Positions 22,601 to 35,399 of a stretch of 64,000 nucleotides of DNA are shown one piece after another (within the stretch, counting starts at the first letter, position 1; each line of letters starts with the position of its first letter). The DNA comes from Odontesthes bonariensis. Taxonomy: Eukaryota > Chordata > Actinopteri > Atheriniformes > Atherinopsidae. Both the position numbers and the translations under genes were made by a program. The DNA lies in NCBI RefSeq assembly GCF_027942865.1, contig NC_134510.1, positions 30,956,163-31,020,162 of the forward strand. Reading direction: 5' to 3'. The notes under the pieces were generated by a model. The model ran no database searches. It had not been told where the DNA came from and saw nothing but the letters and a program-made list of their open reading frames with translations.

Positions 22601-25323
22601 ACTCTATTTACATGAAACATAAATCAAATGTATTTTATGCAGTTGGTGAAATTCAGTTGATAGAAAGACAAATTAAATAGTTTGAATTAGTAGTTCTCAT
22701 CCTCTTGATAACACCTTGAAACATTCTCATAAAATATTTATATATCACTATTGTTTTGGTGAGAAGAGTCGATGAGAGTGCATCTCTGAGTTCACAATTA
22801 AAGGGGCTGCGTGTACAGGGGAACGCCCGTTTGTGATGTAACAAGATTTATTTTAATTTTGAGCCAAATACGTGTCAATGACAAGGAAAGCAGCCTGAAG
22901 TAATGTTCCAGGGAGGGCACTTATATTTCCAATTTTCTGATGGATTTTTTCTCTCCCTTTATCTCGAGACTGCAGTAATCCATCAGTCTGCAGAGTCATG
23001 GTTTCTGCATTGTGAGAAAAAATATTAAGTCATTTTTTACATTTAATTTTTAAATGACCTCTTACACTATACCAACACTTGATAAATGTGAAATGTTTTT
23101 CTGAGATGACCTTCGTGTGACATTAAAGGAAATAAAAGCCGATGTTGGAGTCTGCTTTCTTCTGCTCTCAAATACGTCTGCCTTTACCTAACAAGCACAT
23201 CCACTTTTATTATCTTTTGTAATGGCGTAAGCATAAAATACCAGTAGTTCTTCCTTTAACTGATGCTTTTCTCCTTTAGCCACCAGCAAAAAGAAAGTTT
23301 GAGTTCAGCAAAGAGCGGCAGTCTGCCCCAGGCCCTCCTCCCTCAAAGAAAATGAGCCCTGCTGGTTCCCCTGAAAGAAAAGCTGCAACCCCCAAACACA
23401 AGCCAAGCCCGGCCAGTACGCCGAGCCCAAGCACCGCTAAAGGTAACACAGTGATTTGCAGTAAGCAGTAGAAGCAGTAATAGTACACATTTATGTTACT
23501 TCCTTAAACTTGAATTCAACAATCATCTCTGCAGCGTCATCAGCGCAGAAGTCTGCTGAGAAGAAGAGGGAGAGTCAGTCTAAACCAGAACCTAAACCCA
23601 AACAGAAGACGAAATCCAAGACGGAGCAGCAAGTCCCATTCAACCGGCTTCTGGAGGGCGTGGTGTTTGTCCTCAGTGGCTTCCAGAATCCCTTCAGAGG
23701 GGAGCTGAGGGAAAAGGCCTTGGACTTGGGAGCCAAGTATCGGCCCGACTGGACACCTGACGCCACGCATCTTATGTAAGCAGTCGACCCAGAGGTAGTC
23801 ACAAGTCAGAAAACAACATGCTCAGCTTAACCTTACTTGAGCATGAATGATTTATAGATGCAATACTTCATCCGCATCTCACTACAGAAAACAAGCTTTG
23901 AATTAGCAACCTACCTACCAAGAGTCGAAGGAGAAAATCGGTACTAATGTCCTTTGTTCGCTTGATAAATGTGAGCCCACCTTCTAAGATGTAAGATATG
24001 TGCTGGCCTCATTAACGTGTTCTTACAAATGAGCTCCAAATATCCGCAATATCAATAACAGAGTTGCAAAATACAGTTAAACTTGAAAAGTATGTAGCAG
24101 CAAATATCATTGCACACAATTGCATTTGGTGAAATCCTTAAAAAAAAAAAAACTTTGTTCGCATACAAGTTCAATTAAAAAGTTTAGGGCTGCAGTGCAT
24201 TTGTTTAAAATATTTAAAGAGACGGATCGCTTTTATGTTCCTTACTTACTCATTACACAGTATGTGAGCATTAAGATTGGGAGTAAATCAAGTTTAAGAT
24301 GATAAATTAAACCTGTCGGTATCGTTCATTATTTCACTTGTAACGTACTTACCAGTTCTTAGTTGTTAAACTAAGCTCTAACATCACTAAAAAGAGACAG
24401 TCATGGAGCGATAAAAGCCCTCCATTAAACACACCTTCAGTGTGTGACATCTCAGCATTTTTTTAATCTAACTATCCTTCCGACATCGACAGACTAGAAT
24501 AGAAAGCTGCTGAGATTTGATTCACTCACAGGAAGTATGGTGGACACTAAGGGTCATATAAAATCAGCTGGTCCGAACAAACATAGTGCTGTAATTTCAC
24601 ATTTTTCTACTGGCCACCTGGCAAACGAAGCCCAAATCTACAAGGTCTTAGTTTTGGATCCTGGCTTCAACTGTGATATTTTGAAAGGGAATTAAAATGT
24701 TAGTTTTCGTCTGATTTAGATTTGAAAACACTTCACATTGGTTTAAAGAATCTGCAGTAAAACTCATCCAGTTCTTAGTTCAGAAACACTCTTTTTACTT
24801 CTCTTTCTTCCATTTAGTTTGTCACAGTTTTCCAGAATACAAGCCCTCAACACATCAACGTAGTACATCATATCAGATTTGTTACTTATTTTCTTACCAC
24901 ATTAGGGTGTTAAGGTTCATTATAATCAGCTCACACATGCATAGGTTCAGAGATAAACATAAAGCCAAAAGCTCAAGAAGAGGTGAAGCAGCATTGTGTT
25001 ATTGGATGATAAGATCACCCACCACACTGATAAAACAGGTTATTGGCTATTTTTTTGCGTAACCTTATACAAGCAAGATAAATGATGATGGCTATAGTAA
25101 GTAGTTGTACTTTAAGACCACTTGGTACTTCCTATAAAGTACAAAGTGTCATATGAATGATCCTTTGATCATTTTTCCAGAGATGTTCGATATTTTTTTT
25201 GTATCTGTTGATTTTGTCATTGAAGCAGATTACAGTATTGTGTAACAACCCCATTAGTATTCTCAGTAATTCAGTTTGATCTCACCCTGCTCTCAGCTGT
25301 CAGAGTTGTAACCATTTTTTTTT

Positions 25324-25355
<32 letters not shown>

Positions 25356-28300
25356 CACATCTGTTCACACCATTGATCTCCAGCTGTGCGTTCGCCAACA
25401 CTCCAAAGTACAGCCAGGTGAAATCAGCAGGTGGCATCATCGTACGGAAGGAATGGGTGATGGACTGCCATAAAAAGAAACAGAAGATCTCATATAAGCA
25501 GTAAGTAAGGCTGAAATGCAGAACAAAGTAGTGAAAAGAGTGAATGTGAAGTGAAGTTAAACTGCACTGATTTTGAATGTCAAACCCGCAGCGAGCTTCA
25601 GCTGGATGGGATTCTGTGCCTTTTTTTTTTTAAGGTTGTCGCCAGGTGTTGAAAGATGGTTTTAGCATGGAGCATGTGTCCTTCATACAGAATGAATCCA
25701 TGTCTGATTAATGTTTTCTTTTTAGCCACGTCAATATCTGTGCAGAGCACAATCTGTGCTGAGCACTCAAAGTGATTGAAGTACCCCAAAATGCTCCCAC
25801 CACAGCGGGGTTGCCCACTTGCAACAGAGCACAATGTAACCTTGAGCAGATGATCCCTGCTGTGATCACAAATTCAGCCCACCGAGCTCCAGCAGCTCTC
25901 TAATTACATGCCTCATTACAGGGGGAGCTCTTGCAACATCAAGGTCTTCCGTCGCCGTTCCTAACAAATCTCTGTGTACTGAATAATGCAAGGCTGGCTG
26001 CTCAACTTAGGCACTGGAAGATCCCAATTAATTGGGGTGGTACTGTATTTTACTGTATAAAACTTAGCTTTATCATTAAGGTGAACCCCCTCCAGCTTAA
26101 CAGCTCATCAATAAATCTTTAAATTTGAACAGGTTTGGTGTGATAACACTTGACAGAGAATAGAAGTATTTCGTGAGAGTTTGACACTTAATGTTACTTT
26201 TAATATAGTTTGTTTGTTGTGTTAAAACACTGATTGCTCAGCACAGTTCCAAAAATGTTCCATAACCTTTGATTTAAACATAACTGGGAAACAACTCTAC
26301 ACCCGATCTGTATTCAGCACTAAGCATGCAAAGAGGAAGCTTCAAAGTCTTTTCCTTTCCCCTTCAATATAGTAATTTTGACAGTCATGACATCAAGTTG
26401 AAAGTTGCCCGCAATTCTGACACAGTCTACATCATTTAAAAAAAAAAAAAAATTCAAACTGCATGTGTCTCTTACGACTGATTTAATTTGATTCCTGTAT
26501 GTGTTGCTGCATAATGCTCAGACAAACAAAGACCTTGAAAAGCCGGAATAAAAAAATAGTGAGTGCATTCTGTTTTTGTGGTTTGGGGTACCAATTCCAC
26601 TTTCTTTATCACTTGTGCACATCTTTGTGCGCTCATGTGATTGACAGTTGGTCTGACAAATTGCAGTGTTTAAACCCAGTGCAAATGGGGGATTTTGACA
26701 ATAAACTTCAGATTTTGATGAGGGTCCTTACTCTTAGTGAACACTGATGTGCTTGACAGAATCTCTGCATACTGACTTTGTTTAATAGATGACCAAAAAG
26801 TGCTGTTTAAGCATTAAGGAGTCGGTTACCAGGCTTTGAAATCCTACTTTGGCCGCAGTTTAGTGTGTCAATTTTGAACGCCAGTCAGACTGTGTTGAAA
26901 CAGGTATTCAAGGTATTTACTTTGGTTAAAAAAAGGATACACCCCTCAGTAGTGGTGCACAACAAATACTGGTCCTGGTCCTGGTTATTGTGATGATTAT
27001 TGTTTTTTTTTGGAAACTGTGGAAAAGATCCGTGTTTTTTCATGGACAAAAAAATATTTGAAAAATTACTAACGGTTTCAAATTTAATTTTCAGTAAGTC
27101 GATTAAGAATTTTAGTTGTACTTGTATGTACCGTTTTATCCAAAACAAAAGTGAAGTGGACATTTTCAAAACAAGTATAAAATGCAAGAACCTTTTCTGC
27201 CACAGTTAAGTAAAAGTAATAAATTCTGGTCCACTACAGCAGCTTGTCTTTTCATCCCCCCACCATATTTAAGTCTTTCCTTGGGTCACAATTTTATGCT
27301 TTGTACTCAGTTTCAACCACGAGCCACAACTCAACTTATATCCGGGATAGTTGGCAATGTTAGTCATCCTTGAAGAGAGGGTTGTAACCTTCAAAACTTC
27401 CACCAACCTCAAACCATATTTATCATCCACTTCCTATTTTTACATGGCCAAAAGTGCTAATACACATTTAAGATAATACTTAAAGCTTTTGTACCTTATG
27501 GCTGTAGCCTTCCACTAATCCCTGTATAAACTCGCATCGGATTTGTGGCTAGTTTTCCCATTTCTGTTATTCTGCTTGTTTGTCAGGATTCATTTCAGTT
27601 TAGAGTGGAAACAACGATCTGAATAATTGTTTCTATTTATATAATGTTGATGAAGTGATAATATTTTGCTTCTGCATTGCTTTTTGGACATTACAAGCTT
27701 TTTACAGATGTCACCACTGGTGCCAGCTTTCAGTTTTTTACTTAGTTACACAATGTATGATTTGAATAATAAAAAAAAGTGAGGGTAGATATACTGTATA
27801 TTGGTAGGACCTCGGTTTGAGTTAGAGCTACTTAGCAGGGAAAAAGCACAAACCTATTATTAATACAAGTTTTTTGGACTGTATATAGGTATTAAGATGT
27901 TGTTATCCATTTCCAACGTCTGTCAGGTAAGACAGATGGATAGACATCACTGTTTGCTGCTGTGGTTAGTAACTATGTGATGGGATTTCTTCAGACAGCC
28001 AGAGTAGGCATATGAACATTGCAAAGAGACTGGTAGAGAGGGAAGAAAGCTTTTTGAATAAATACTACTGAGGGGTGGTGGCACACAACTGAGGTTTTTA
28101 TCTCTGGTCCTTTCTTTAAAATTCTCAAAAAGTGAATTGAAATGAGAAGTTCACTGCAACCTGTGTCGTCATTCTCCTTCATGCTCGTCTTTCTCTGTCT
28201 GTTTCGGTTACCCTCCCACATCCCCCTTCTCTTGTTGTGAGAATAATCCTTTCCCCTGGCCGCCACCACTATTGTTCTGCGTGTGGAGTGTGCAGCTTTG

Positions 28301-31300
28301 ATGATGTATCCTTTATTTAAAAGCTGCATCTGCTATGGGTAATTAAAGAGACCACTTACTTTGATGATGACAAGTGCCCAAACAAATCCACACACTCACT
28401 CTCAAATTGTTGCTCCATCGATCGCACAAACACTTTGTCGCTGAGCATCTGGAGGCAAACGCACAGATTCACTCGCACGTGGACTGTGTAGTGTATTTAT
28501 CAGTGAGACTGTGACGTCATCTAAAAACTCATAAATGCTTTCTACATTGTCAGTCAGTGTAAGATCGGTTCAATCGGTTAAGATCAGGAGCAAGACGGAA
28601 AAGTAAAAGTAAAAACTTCCACTGTAATTGTTTTCTGCGTACACGGTCGGAGGCACTGAAGTGCATCAAGTGAAGAAACCCCCTCATCATCAGTAGTTGT
28701 AAACAGCATTCAACAAATGTGTGAGTGAGGATTGTGATCAGCAGTCAAGAAGATCCTTCATTTTAAAAACGATGATTTTGCTTTCTTCCCACTGTCACCA
28801 AGTGTTTGATAAGATGATTGTAGTAGTTTTTTTTTTTATATGTAAAGGGCCTTCAGATAGCTTCTTTTTTTTAACTTGTACTTGATCTGTGACATCTAAT
28901 ATTTTGTAGTAAGTTGAGTAGTGTGGTGAGGAAATTGGCCTGAGAACAACTTGCAAGCCTTCTATGATATATCCATTTCAATGGTTTTCTGGTCAGCAGA
29001 GCAACTTTCTTATTGACGCACTGCAATTCTGACCTGACGCCACACGTGTGCTTTTACTTCTCAAAATGCTAAGTTTGAGTCTTCAGAACACAAACTAATG
29101 GGTTTTGCTTTGCCAATCTACTTTATAAAGTAGATCACAACTTTAAGCTAACATGTTGACCTTGGTATTAGATTTGGCCTCTCAAACAATTCATGTGTAC
29201 CATCTATTGGAAGAAGAGTAAAGCAGATATCTTGGTCTGTCTTTTTGTGATAACAACACTGTCATAAGCAGCTGTTTTGGCAGTACTCCTCTCCTCCTTA
29301 GCCTCATTTTTCATTTTCCAATTTCCTGGCTTATGCACGGGTCAGTAAAATGGTCTCTTGCATTATGTGCAGAAATGATCTCACCATATCTATTGCATTA
29401 ACTCTGCACTTCACACTTCCAAGAAGATGATGTGCAGCTGACTTTCCAGGGGCTTGGGGATATATGTGGTAAAGGTGGGGAGATATGTTGCTCTTGTTGC
29501 ACACTGCTTGTGTAAGGACCGCAGGGGTGATTATTCTTTTTATTTATTCATTTTTTCATTGGCCATTTCCTGTATCATAACAACAGTTATCTATTCTCTC
29601 TTAAATTTACAGTAACTCTTAGCCTTTTTGTTTCTCACTACACTCTTTTTAACCTTTGTAGGGAACAGGATACGTTTCAGGTGGAGTTTGTGGAAAATTT
29701 ACCTCAGGGTCAAATTAACAAGTGAACAAATAGATGAACTAATTCTTTTCATACTGGCGCAACCTTCTTTGTTGCTTTGGAATTCGTATCTCTTTCATCT
29801 GCAGTTGATTCAAGTGTGTCTCCAGAATGCTATCCTTAACTTGTGTAATTCACAGGCCCTGGAAATGTTTTAAACATCAAGACATCGATTCGCCTCATGA
29901 TAAATATTGGCTTCTCTTTGAGACTTGCTGTTGTTGCAAAGTCGCCTGACAAGGGGCCTCTGCACTTTGAATTAGTTTGTACAAGTAAAGCAGATGTGAA
30001 ACAAGATATATTGTGCAGGCGTTCTTTTCTTCTCTGGCCTTTCATCATCCTGACACATTTGGTTTCTTGTTTCCCTGCAGGTATTTGATGGATGGAGCTG
30101 AGTCGAGCTCGGAGAGCGAAATGGAGGTGGACGATCATAGTGAAGAGGAAATAAACCCAAAGGTTAATTTGTTTTTTGAATAAGCCAGTAGATGAAATCA
30201 AAGGAAGAATCAGTCAGATTAAACAACCCATGTCCATGCTGTTCTTGAAGACTCCACAGAAACAGGAGAGCCGAATCACCCCTAAAAAGACACCAGAAAA
30301 GAGGGATGAGGAAGATGAATATGCCGGCTCCACTGATGTAGATGAGCCAGGTAAGCGTTTAATGATTTTAATAAAAATCTTTTGGTGAAGAGTTTTTAAT
30401 CTGAGCTTTATGTACCTGAAATCTGAGCTAACAAACAGAGTTGTCACTTAATTTCTCTTCACTGTTGTTGGGACACAAAAAAGCCCTATTGTGGTGAAAA
30501 ATGGCTGCAAGTTGACTTACAAATGTCACGAGTGTTTTTCAGTCGATTTGTAACCAGAGCTCACTTGTGACAGAGAGATTGACGGGGTGAAATTACAGGG
30601 GAGGAACTGGGCAGTCACTTTTAACAACATTTAATGACACTTAAATTCTGGATATAGTGAAAGTGTAAATAAACAAATAATGCAAAATAAGGTAATGTGC
30701 AAAAAACCAAAAGATGGTAAAACAGTCCCAAAAGACCTCTCTTGAACGTTGATCTAAATGGATGCATAATTTCTGCATTAAATATTAATTTACACAGAAT
30801 GATATCTATTAGTTTAATAATTTAGTTATCTCACTTGCCATCCTACTAGAACCAGTTTCTTTTTTGTCATATATGTAACATAGTTATGTCACTTTACAGT
30901 ATTACAAATCTGTATAAGAACATAATGTTGTGAAAGAATACAAGATGCAAATACTATATTTCATTTTGTTCAACTAAGCACCAGTTTGTCATTTCTCCCA
31001 CTATAAAATAATGAAAACTTAGACTCAATGGGATTGATATTAATATGATTTTGTGCAGATATTTTTGGTCATCAGAGGAAAGGAGCCAATTCTTTGTTTG
31101 TTATTATCATGAGTTTATTTTATAAGTCTGCATTATTTATATATCTATACCCAAAAGCCACAGTGGACTGTACACACGACATGTGCACTGATTGTAAAAA
31201 AAGATAATAGTTAGTGTATTTAACTGTATTTATCCACAGTAATTGCACAGCCTTTTTTAAGCAGAGGCATTATAGGCGTAGACCTTCAAGGACACTCAGA

Positions 31301-34300
31301 TGGGGTTCATTTCTTATTTGACTTTTTCACTTGTCATGAACTCCTCTTTTTGCCGTCATACTTCAACATGCACTGGCCTTAAATGCTAATTTTGGTGATC
31401 ATCTCGTCACTGAAAATGGAGTCTTCGTTACTACCAGCTCCCACTTAAAAAAAAAAGTCAAGTCAATAGTTGAATAAACTAATTAATTTGTTATAGTTTA
31501 ATGACTATTCGAAAAGTCAGAAATCATTGGCCATCCCTATTTAATCATGGCTATTTGCTTAAGGGTAAAGGGCAGGTTTTTAGAGCCTGTAATGATGCAA
31601 GTTGACAAAGAAAATGCCACGGTTCCAACTCTATAACTACAAACCAAAAGGTGTTCAGCCTTTTTTAAATCAGAAAGGTATGGCTGTTCATTAAAACAGA
31701 AAAAGAATCAACAAAACCTTAATCCTTTTAATCGATAAATAAATTAACAAGGTATCTGTCTATGTGATTTAAAAAAAATCCAAGAACTTCTATTAAGTAG
31801 TTGTGATTCATGGGAAGTGATTCATTCTATTAGCACAAATAACTAGAGACTGAGAGAGGGCAGCACTGGAGCTGAAGAGGGCTGAATGAATTAAGAGGGA
31901 CCAGGGTGAGAATGTGAGCGCTCAGGGATTAGACAAAAGGAATAACCTTTTTGAGGCACTTGGAAATGGATGAGTTGACAACACCGCAGTGACAAGGACA
32001 AGAGCAACATACGTACTGTTGATGCAGTTTGAGGGAGAAGCAAGAACGGAGGCGAGACACAATCACTATGAAGGGACTTGTGCATGATTCTCATTTCTAT
32101 GTTAATGTGAGGCCAGACGTAAAGTGCTGAGGTGCATCAGTAAAGAGAGACTCTGGCCCAACAACAAACCACATACACAGAGAGTGCATTTTAACTAGAG
32201 CATATTCTCTTCCCTCCTCAACAACACAGGATTGTATGGTAATGGTTGTGCTGCCTGCAAGGTTACATCTTTGAACTGCTGCTGTATATTTCATTGAAGT
32301 GTGGCTTCACTTGACATTTTAAATAGGATACATTAAACGGTTCTCCTCAGATGGCCTGCAATTTAAAGCAGACGGTATCCTAGCCACTCAGTTTTAAGAT
32401 CACGACCCCCAACGAACTCGTATGGGAAATTGTAAAAATGTTTAGCTTACTAACAGTATTCTCTGCTCTGACTTTTCCAACATTTGAATAAATCCAGTGC
32501 GTCTGTTTTTAAGTTAATTTAACCACACTGACTAACACTTTTCCTCAGGAGTGGATGATGATGATGAATCTGCAGTGGACACAGAGGACGAGTTGCAGAG
32601 GTAAACAGAAGAAATAACCCAGATAATGGTGTTTGTAATATTTACATGGACAGTTTGTTCCTTGGTGTCCATTCTCAAATCATTTGAGCCAACTTTTGAT
32701 CAGTTGTTTTATAATGTTAGTGGACTATCATGAAGCCAGTTTCCCTTGTAATTCTACAAAGCATTTTGCAGCTCTAATCAGCATCGACTTCCCGGTGCCA
32801 CATTAAAAAATCGCTGATAACCTTTTCCATCCTACTATCCTTGTGCCACAGAGGAGATAAACTGTATCACCAGCTTACTACACAGGCAGCATATTGAATT
32901 AAAAAAGAAGTATATCTGTTCGCTCGAGATGCACGTGAGACATAACGTAAGAAGCATCGCTGGAATGCCTCCTGTGTAAACAGCTTTTGGGCACGAGTCG
33001 TATTCTGTTAGCTTTAAAAGGATACTGTTGCAAGTTATCCACACTTGGTTGCGAGTCATATTGTGTTAAGCCAGAACAGCTCAGTAATCCAACATTATAG
33101 CCCACCATATGCTCCTTTTTTCTCCTTCGTTGCATTTATTTACTTTTACAATAAAGCAGCATTTGATATACTGAATAAGGATAACTTTTTGTCATGCCAT
33201 GAAACCATCACTTTGCCTTTTACTGTCAGTTATACGATCTGTAAGTTGATAAAAGAAAAGGTCCAACTTCTTCTCAGGTTTTCTGCTTTAACAGCATTGA
33301 ACGAGAGTTTTCCTACTCATCTCTGTTGTAAACCGATTTATGAAATGAGATCTATGACTGAAGCTGCAATCAGAACATTTGTCTTGACAGGACCAATTAA
33401 AAGAGACATGCAGGGAGGTTTATTCTTTTTAAATGAGCATTACAGCAGTGCATAAAATGACTTGTTGTTCTGAAAGAGTGGAGAAGGAGAGGAGGCAGAA
33501 GAAAACGGCACTCAAAAAAACCACGGTGAAAGAGGAGGATCCGTACGGGGGATCAACGGATGAAAACACAGATGCTGAAGCTGAAGAGGATCATTCCATC
33601 CCTGAGCTACCAGGTACGTCTGTCTACTCATCAGTTTCTTCTTGTTCACTCAAAGGAACTGATGTTTCTACTTACTGCTGACGCCAAACACATTGAAGTG
33701 TATCCCCCTTTTTGTGCCTTCTCCATTTGTATTGAACAGACTTTCTCCGTTGTTCTTCCAGACTTCCTAAGCAGAAAACACTTTTTCCTTTATGGTAAAT
33801 TCCCCAACAATGAGAGGCGACTGCTGCTACGGTACATTGTTGCATTTAATGGGTGAGACAAACTAACTAAACCTCTTATGGTGATTCACAATGAGAAAAG
33901 ACATAATATGTGCAGTTGTAAGTACAACACTGTTTCTGCTTCAGAGTGATGGAGGACTACATGACTGATAAGGTGCAGTTTGTGGTGACCAGTGAAGGTT
34001 GGCAGGACTCCTTTGAAGATGTGAGTCCTCTTTCTTTCTTCCTCTTGCGTGTAATTTCTTGGCGAGCTATTTGTATGTATTGAAGGCATGCTTTTATCTC
34101 TCACTTACACTGACAATTTTAAGAAGAAAACTGCTTGAAGTTAATTATGTTAAGTGTTGCTCAATTACACAAGATGAACAGGTGAAAAGTATTTTTAAAA
34201 GCCACAGAAGGAAAAAACACCCTCTGAGCATCCCACTACAAGCACAGGGCATAGAGTCTGGTCGGGATTTTTAAGTACTATACACTAGCTGTCATTTTAC

Positions 34301-34482
34301 ACTTGGAAAAAAGCATTTTACTCCCTGCCACGTAATGACTGTTCCTCCTGCTTTCACTCTCTCTTCAATCACAGGCTCTCATGGAGAACAGCAATCTGAA
34401 CTTTGTGAAACCCGCATGGATTTACGCGATCAATGAACGACAAAAGCTGCTGCCCTATCAACCCTACACTGTTGTGCCCTGA
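16696..34482 (+). CDS. xrcc1: XRCC1 DNA-repair scaffold protein, about 17 coding exons, about 649 aa
   Basis: Exons: 16696-16746, 16857-16949, 17964-18071, 18166-18324, 18744-18818, 21505-21628, 21827-21933, 23280-23442, 23535-23775, 25384-25500, 30081-30162, 30185-30350 (start uncertain), 32549-32600, 33477-33613, 33762-33852, 33945-34020, 34375-34482. The protein starts MPEIKLKHVVSCSS, as in human XRCC1 (633 aa). The N-terminal DNA polymerase beta-binding domain is about 1-155. An FF pair (LFFSR) matches the REV1-interacting segment. KRKFEF at 243-248 is NLS-like. BRCT1 (PARP1/poly(ADP-ribose) binding) is about 331-418, an acidic CK2-site linker follows, and BRCT2 (DNA ligase III partner) is about 559-649. 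Role: nuclear scaffold of single-strand-break and base-excision repair. Oddities: Cys12 is kept but Cys20 is Lys; a second YAGSTD motif sits at 486-491; the exon 11/12 joint is abnormal. Identity is near certain. Confidence 0.96.
17640..17740 (+). mobile_element. LINE 3' tail fragment in xrcc1 intron 2
   Basis: GTAAAGCACTTTGAATTG, then AAATGTGCTATACAAATAAA and TTTGACTTTG, is the characteristic 3' end of a common fish non-LTR retrotransposon. It is the same kind of tail that lies inverted at 41784. No coding part was recognised. Confidence 0.6.
18997..19749. mobile_element. piggyBac-like non-autonomous element (MITE) with TTAA flanks, in xrcc1 intron 5
   Basis: The element begins TTAACACATTGA (18997) and ends TCAATGTGTTAA (19749), exact 12-bp inverted termini including the TTAA target typical of piggyBac insertions. 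Length is 753 bp. Inside is a CpG-dense block (about 19180-19460) unlike the surrounding intron. No transposase is encoded; the 74-codon ORF at 19157-19381 has no recognised similarity. Family assignment rests on the TTAA ends only. Confidence 0.65.
20313..20585 (+). pseudogene. Possible Tc1/mariner transposase relic in xrcc1 intron 5
   Basis: The 90-codon reading frame contains VWAALIKNKQVGTFEFEDG, resembling the (M)VWAA...VGTLEFVDG stretch of the DDE catalytic region of Tc1-type transposases. It is preceded by GVSRST, like the helix-turn-helix region. The spacing between them is far too short, so this would be an internally deleted, inactive fragment. Similarity is weak and judged by eye. 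Confidence 0.3.
22238..22488. mobile_element. Non-autonomous DNA transposon (MITE), about 250 bp, in xrcc1 intron 7
   Basis: The left end (AACCCCACTCCTAAAAAACTT) and right end (CCCCACTTTTTTTGGAACTG, then GTGTTG) are imperfect inverted repeats of the CAACCCCAATTCC...GGAATTGGGGTTG family that is abundant in teleosts. AATGCGATGATTTGAAAATC after the left end also fits that family. The interior is deleted and coding capacity is absent. Confidence 0.6.
25325..25359 (+). repeat. (GT)12-(GC)n microsatellite just before xrcc1 exon 10
   Basis: An uninterrupted GT run merges into GCGCGCGC and ends about 25 nt before the AG at 25382-25383 that opens exon 10. It sits where the branch point and polypyrimidine tract should be. 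Confidence 0.9.
25501..30080 (+). other. xrcc1: xrcc1 intron 10 (4.6 kb)
   Basis: The largest xrcc1 intron, between the BRCT1-ending exon and the acidic linker. No coding exon was recognised in it. A perfect CRE palindrome TGACGTCA occurs at 28512-28519 in a slightly CpG-richer stretch. A GCGAGCTTCAGCTGGATGGG patch at 25591 is of unknown origin. Confidence 0.4.
30351..33476 (+). other. xrcc1: xrcc1 introns 12 and 13
   Basis: Apart from the 52-bp exon 13 (32549-32600), no exon or complete repeat was recognised in this 3.1 kb. The acceptor of exon 14 (TGTTGTTCTGAAAG at 33476) is AAG rather than CAG but is preceded by a short T-rich run and preserves phase. Confidence 0.4.
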
Positions 34483-35376
34483 ACAATACACTGTATGTTC
34501 AGACAAAGGAGCGCGCATGCTCACTTCATGCTCCGATGAAGAAGCAGCGGGGAAAAGCCATGGACATGCTTTCTTTTTCAGATTAGTCTTTCACTTTGAA
34601 GAAGCAATAAGTCAAGTGTCGTTCACTTACAGTATTTCTTTTCTTACATGGTGTTAATGAAATGACTTCGGGCCTTTACATGTTTTCGCTACAGGGTAAA
34701 TTGTACCCTTAGAGGTAAATGTTAGAATTAGTTGTAAAGTTATTTTTTAGTTTCCCCTCTTAAGCGTTGTTAGACGCAGCAAGACCAGAAAGTAAAACCA
34801 TCATCATTCATCTGCTGGTCTTTACTTGGACATTATGAAAGAAGCAAACTCTCTGATTGAATTTCTCAGTTAATGTGCTGCAGTCTGCCGCTGCTCACCT
34901 CAGCTACCTCCATCAGCAAGGGCTAATACGAGTAATCACCCTGTCCCGACTGTTGCCGGCGGTGATAAGACTCTGAGTTGTGCGAGCAGACTCATTTTTA
35001 TGAGATCAGTCCGAAGTTAAGTGGAACGTGCCAGTTATTTAAGATTACAGCCAAGTATTTTAGAAAAAAATACAAATTCTCCTGTTTATTTTCTCATCTC
35101 TACGAGTGCTAAAGTGATTGCTCCTTTTGTGTTGGTATTAATTAGTAATTATGAGTTGGTTTTTATTCATATTTCTCGAATGAGTATTACTTGAGACAGA
35201 AGTGAGAACATAAAACAGCCGTCATGATTGAAATGACCAAAATGTCTGCTTAATATATGTGGGAGTTTTGGCATCCTGTCTTCTATGGGTTCTCTCCAAA
35301 CAGCTTCTTTAATTCTCTATCTTAAAATGTGTTTTTCTTGTTACTGTAGTACTTAATTATTTTGGCTAAATAATTA

Positions 35377-35382
35377 AATAAA
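35377..35382 (+). terminator. xrcc1: Likely xrcc1 polyadenylation signal AATAAA
   Basis: AATAAA about 895 nt after the xrcc1 stop (34480-34482). It would give a 3' UTR of about 0.9 kb. No closer canonical signal was seen. Confidence 0.45.
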
Positions 35383-35399
35383 AACAGTATATTATAGAT

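Noticed and set aside
23540-23802. Minus-strand ORFs over xrcc1 exon 9
   Set aside because: They are antisense shadows of a clearly conserved BRCT1 exon.
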